64,000 nucleotides of DNA, taken from positions 11,675 through 75,674 of the forward strand of contig UZAN01040072.1 in the NCBI GenBank assembly GCA_900618425.1, written 5' to 3'. Shown here piece by piece: positions 57,011-60,000 of the stretch. Positions within the stretch are counted from its first letter, which is position 1; each line of letters begins with the position of its first letter. The notes beneath the pieces are model-generated. The model saw only the letters and a program-made list of their open reading frames with translations, searched no databases and was not told the origin of the DNA. The position numbers and the translations under genes are program-made. The stretch comes from Echinostoma caproni. Taxonomy: Eukaryota > Platyhelminthes > Trematoda > Plagiorchiida > Echinostomatidae.

Positions 57011-60000
57011 CGAAAACGGTAAGCATTGATCATTCACAGTTTTCAGTTTCACCATAAGTGCACCATCTTCCTGGTTATCAATAACACAAAAGAGATTAAT
57101 AAATCGTCAATCATTTTCCTATTCCTTTTGTAAGGCTCACTCATTTTACGTTCTTGAGCATAGTAGACCGACTATTCACTCGTTGCGAACCAAAATGGAA
57201 ATTTTGCAAAAATAATTACTCTAGTTTAATTTTAATTGATTTGAGTTGACTTCGGACTTCATGTTCACTGACAATTCTCAGTTCATCGATTTAACTATAC
57301 ACTCGGAAGCATTGAACTCGAAGTTGGCTCTTATTGGAGCTCATCACCAACGCATATCCACCGTCGCGTCGGGGATTTGAACTCTGAACCCACCGCATGG
57401 AAGGCGTGTGCTTTACCACTATGCCGATCAGGTCCTACCATGGCTGAACCAAATTGCCAATTAATGTTTGTTCAAGTGTCGTCTTCACCGATAGTCAGTC
57501 AGTTCATGTAGCCCGACAACAACGAAGGGAGACACACGTTAAATACTGTTATTCAGCTCAAATCAATAAAACTAATTATCACACACCACTACTTACAAGT
57601 AACTGTGAGTCAAATGTTGAACTGTAATTTAAGTTCCTTATTCGTTTTTTGGATAAGTCTTCTATCGCTGATGATTCTTTTCTTTCTGGAAAATGTTGAG
57701 GAAGTTTAAACTGAAGTACATTGTAAACTGGATTTAACATATGATGAACTCTGCTCATCCTTTACATCAGGGAGGATGGTGTATAGTCAAGTGAAGGACA
57801 TATGGTAGTGATGAGATCGTTTCCTGCCCAACAATATTTAATCACAATCATGAAACATTGTTGGAATTTATCTATCTGTAAAAGGAGTGATATTAGCTGA
57901 TGTTATCTGCTCTCCTTCTAGAGGTATTTTGATGAAATGCGTCATACCATTGAATGTGATTGTTTTAATAGATTTGTGTGTGACACACAATCATTATAAG
58001 TTAACCGGGGTTTCCTATTCATATTAACTGTTTCCCATGTATTTATGTTACCAATCTAGATAAAAGTGAGTTAATTGTAGGATTCATTTTATTGTTTGTC
58101 TATTTCTAAGCAGTGGCTCACTTATGCTTCAACTCTGAAGCGATCTCATCGTGGTGTTCTCAGTAGCAATCACAATGTAATGAAATCAGTTCGCTTCCTG
58201 TGCAATTCATCTGTAATCTCTGTCTACTTCTTGGGAAAACTTTTCCTTGCCTTATTCGATTGGTCAATTTCAACCGAAGGTTCTTTGAGCCAAATGGCAT
58301 AGGCATGAGTTTGTTTTTTGTGTTCGACACGATACAAGGCACCTCAATGATAACTAAAAGTTGGATCTAAGTGACAGGCAAGTTAGGTAATTTCAAAACG
58401 TATGCTCAACTCTGCAATGGGCAAGCCAAATGTGTAGTGAGTAGCGATTTCATTGTACTGTACAGTAGTTGGATCAAACCGCGTTATGTCATCCCAATAT
58501 GATAATAATGCACCGGGAACGGGTACTGAAATGCATCAAACAGATCTATTTGGGGTCAGCCATATAAGGGAGGAAAGAACAATGTTCAGGCATAAATCGA
58601 TTTCTCGAATTAGAATCTGAACAACCAGTACCGGGAATTTGTGGTGATAGTATGAAAATAAATTTTAGGTACATGGAACACCATAACTGAAGCACAATGC
58701 GCTACACACGTGTGGCGTTTGCGGATATCATTAAGTTTGTATGACATTTCTTGTAACATGATACGCTGGTGATGCCAATGTAAACGCAGTTAAATGTTCA
58801 AGTGTAAAATAAGTGAACCCTCTGTTACAAAAATATACATTTATTGTGGAAAGAAGGAGAACAAGTTGTGATATACATGTTTCACGTTCATTTCACCACG
58901 AAACACTTTGCGGTTGAGTAATTGATTACTGCATTGCATGCAAAATGAAACTCAATTGCACTGCAACCCCGTCAAACAATTTGGGCTGTCGTTTGAAACG
59001 CTTTCGCTACATCCTGTTTGACTCACATTCAACGGAAGTGTAATCCCACAAGGCGATCTGTGAGGAACACATGACTATCGAGATATATATATATCATCAA
59101 ATAGGCATCATACATTTGTGATCATTGTGTTTTCGTTGATGTTTTAACGCGTCTGTGTAGAGATGCATGAGGATGCATGAGTGATTTATTGATAGTGAAC
59201 AGAATCTTGTGGCACACTATACCTTTTCTCACTTGCGGTGAACTGCATGTTGGCGAATAATATGCATGCATGTGTGAACAAGGCGGTTTGCGTGATCCTT
59301 TTCTAACCAGCCGATTCTCTGATCGACTTGACGGGACGGAACCTACCAAAAACCTCATATTTTACCAACCAGTTTCTCTCATTTCTCTGAATTCAAAATG
59401 CATCCCTGTGAGGGACCGGGAGACGGTTAAATCCTATTATTACACCTTGCTCACATTTTATTATCAACTCTTTTGGTCAATACTAAGGCACTATTCTGAA
59501 TTCTGTTGGTTTTCTCATAATTTCCTATCCTACCTAGTACATCGATTTGTCCATTGGTTTGCTTTGAACTTTGATAGTTTCTTCAATCGATTTTCATCGA
59601 TATTCATGAATTTTTTTTAATTCAATTTCATTATTCAGAGGAAGAAAAAGGTAAGCACAAAGTATTCCCTCTTATTTTTGTAAAATCAAAAGTTTCAGAC
59701 GAGCTTTTAGTTCCCCGGATACGTTTCATGTGTGAAATGATGAATGAGAAACGGAATTATGTTAAACTGCTGCATTGGTAGATTTAATTCTTCTTTTATT
59801 TATGAATAAGGTCATTTTGGTATTTCAAACTCAGATCTTGCAGTTTCTCGAATTATCAGTCTGAAGACGCACGCGCTTGAGGTCAAAGGTTTTTATAAGC
59901 AGATGAGGGTGCGCATAACATAGGTGTCGCTCTATTAGCCTTAGTAAATATCGCATTATCGGAAGCACTTGCATCGGATCACTCACTCAGACCTTCTTCT

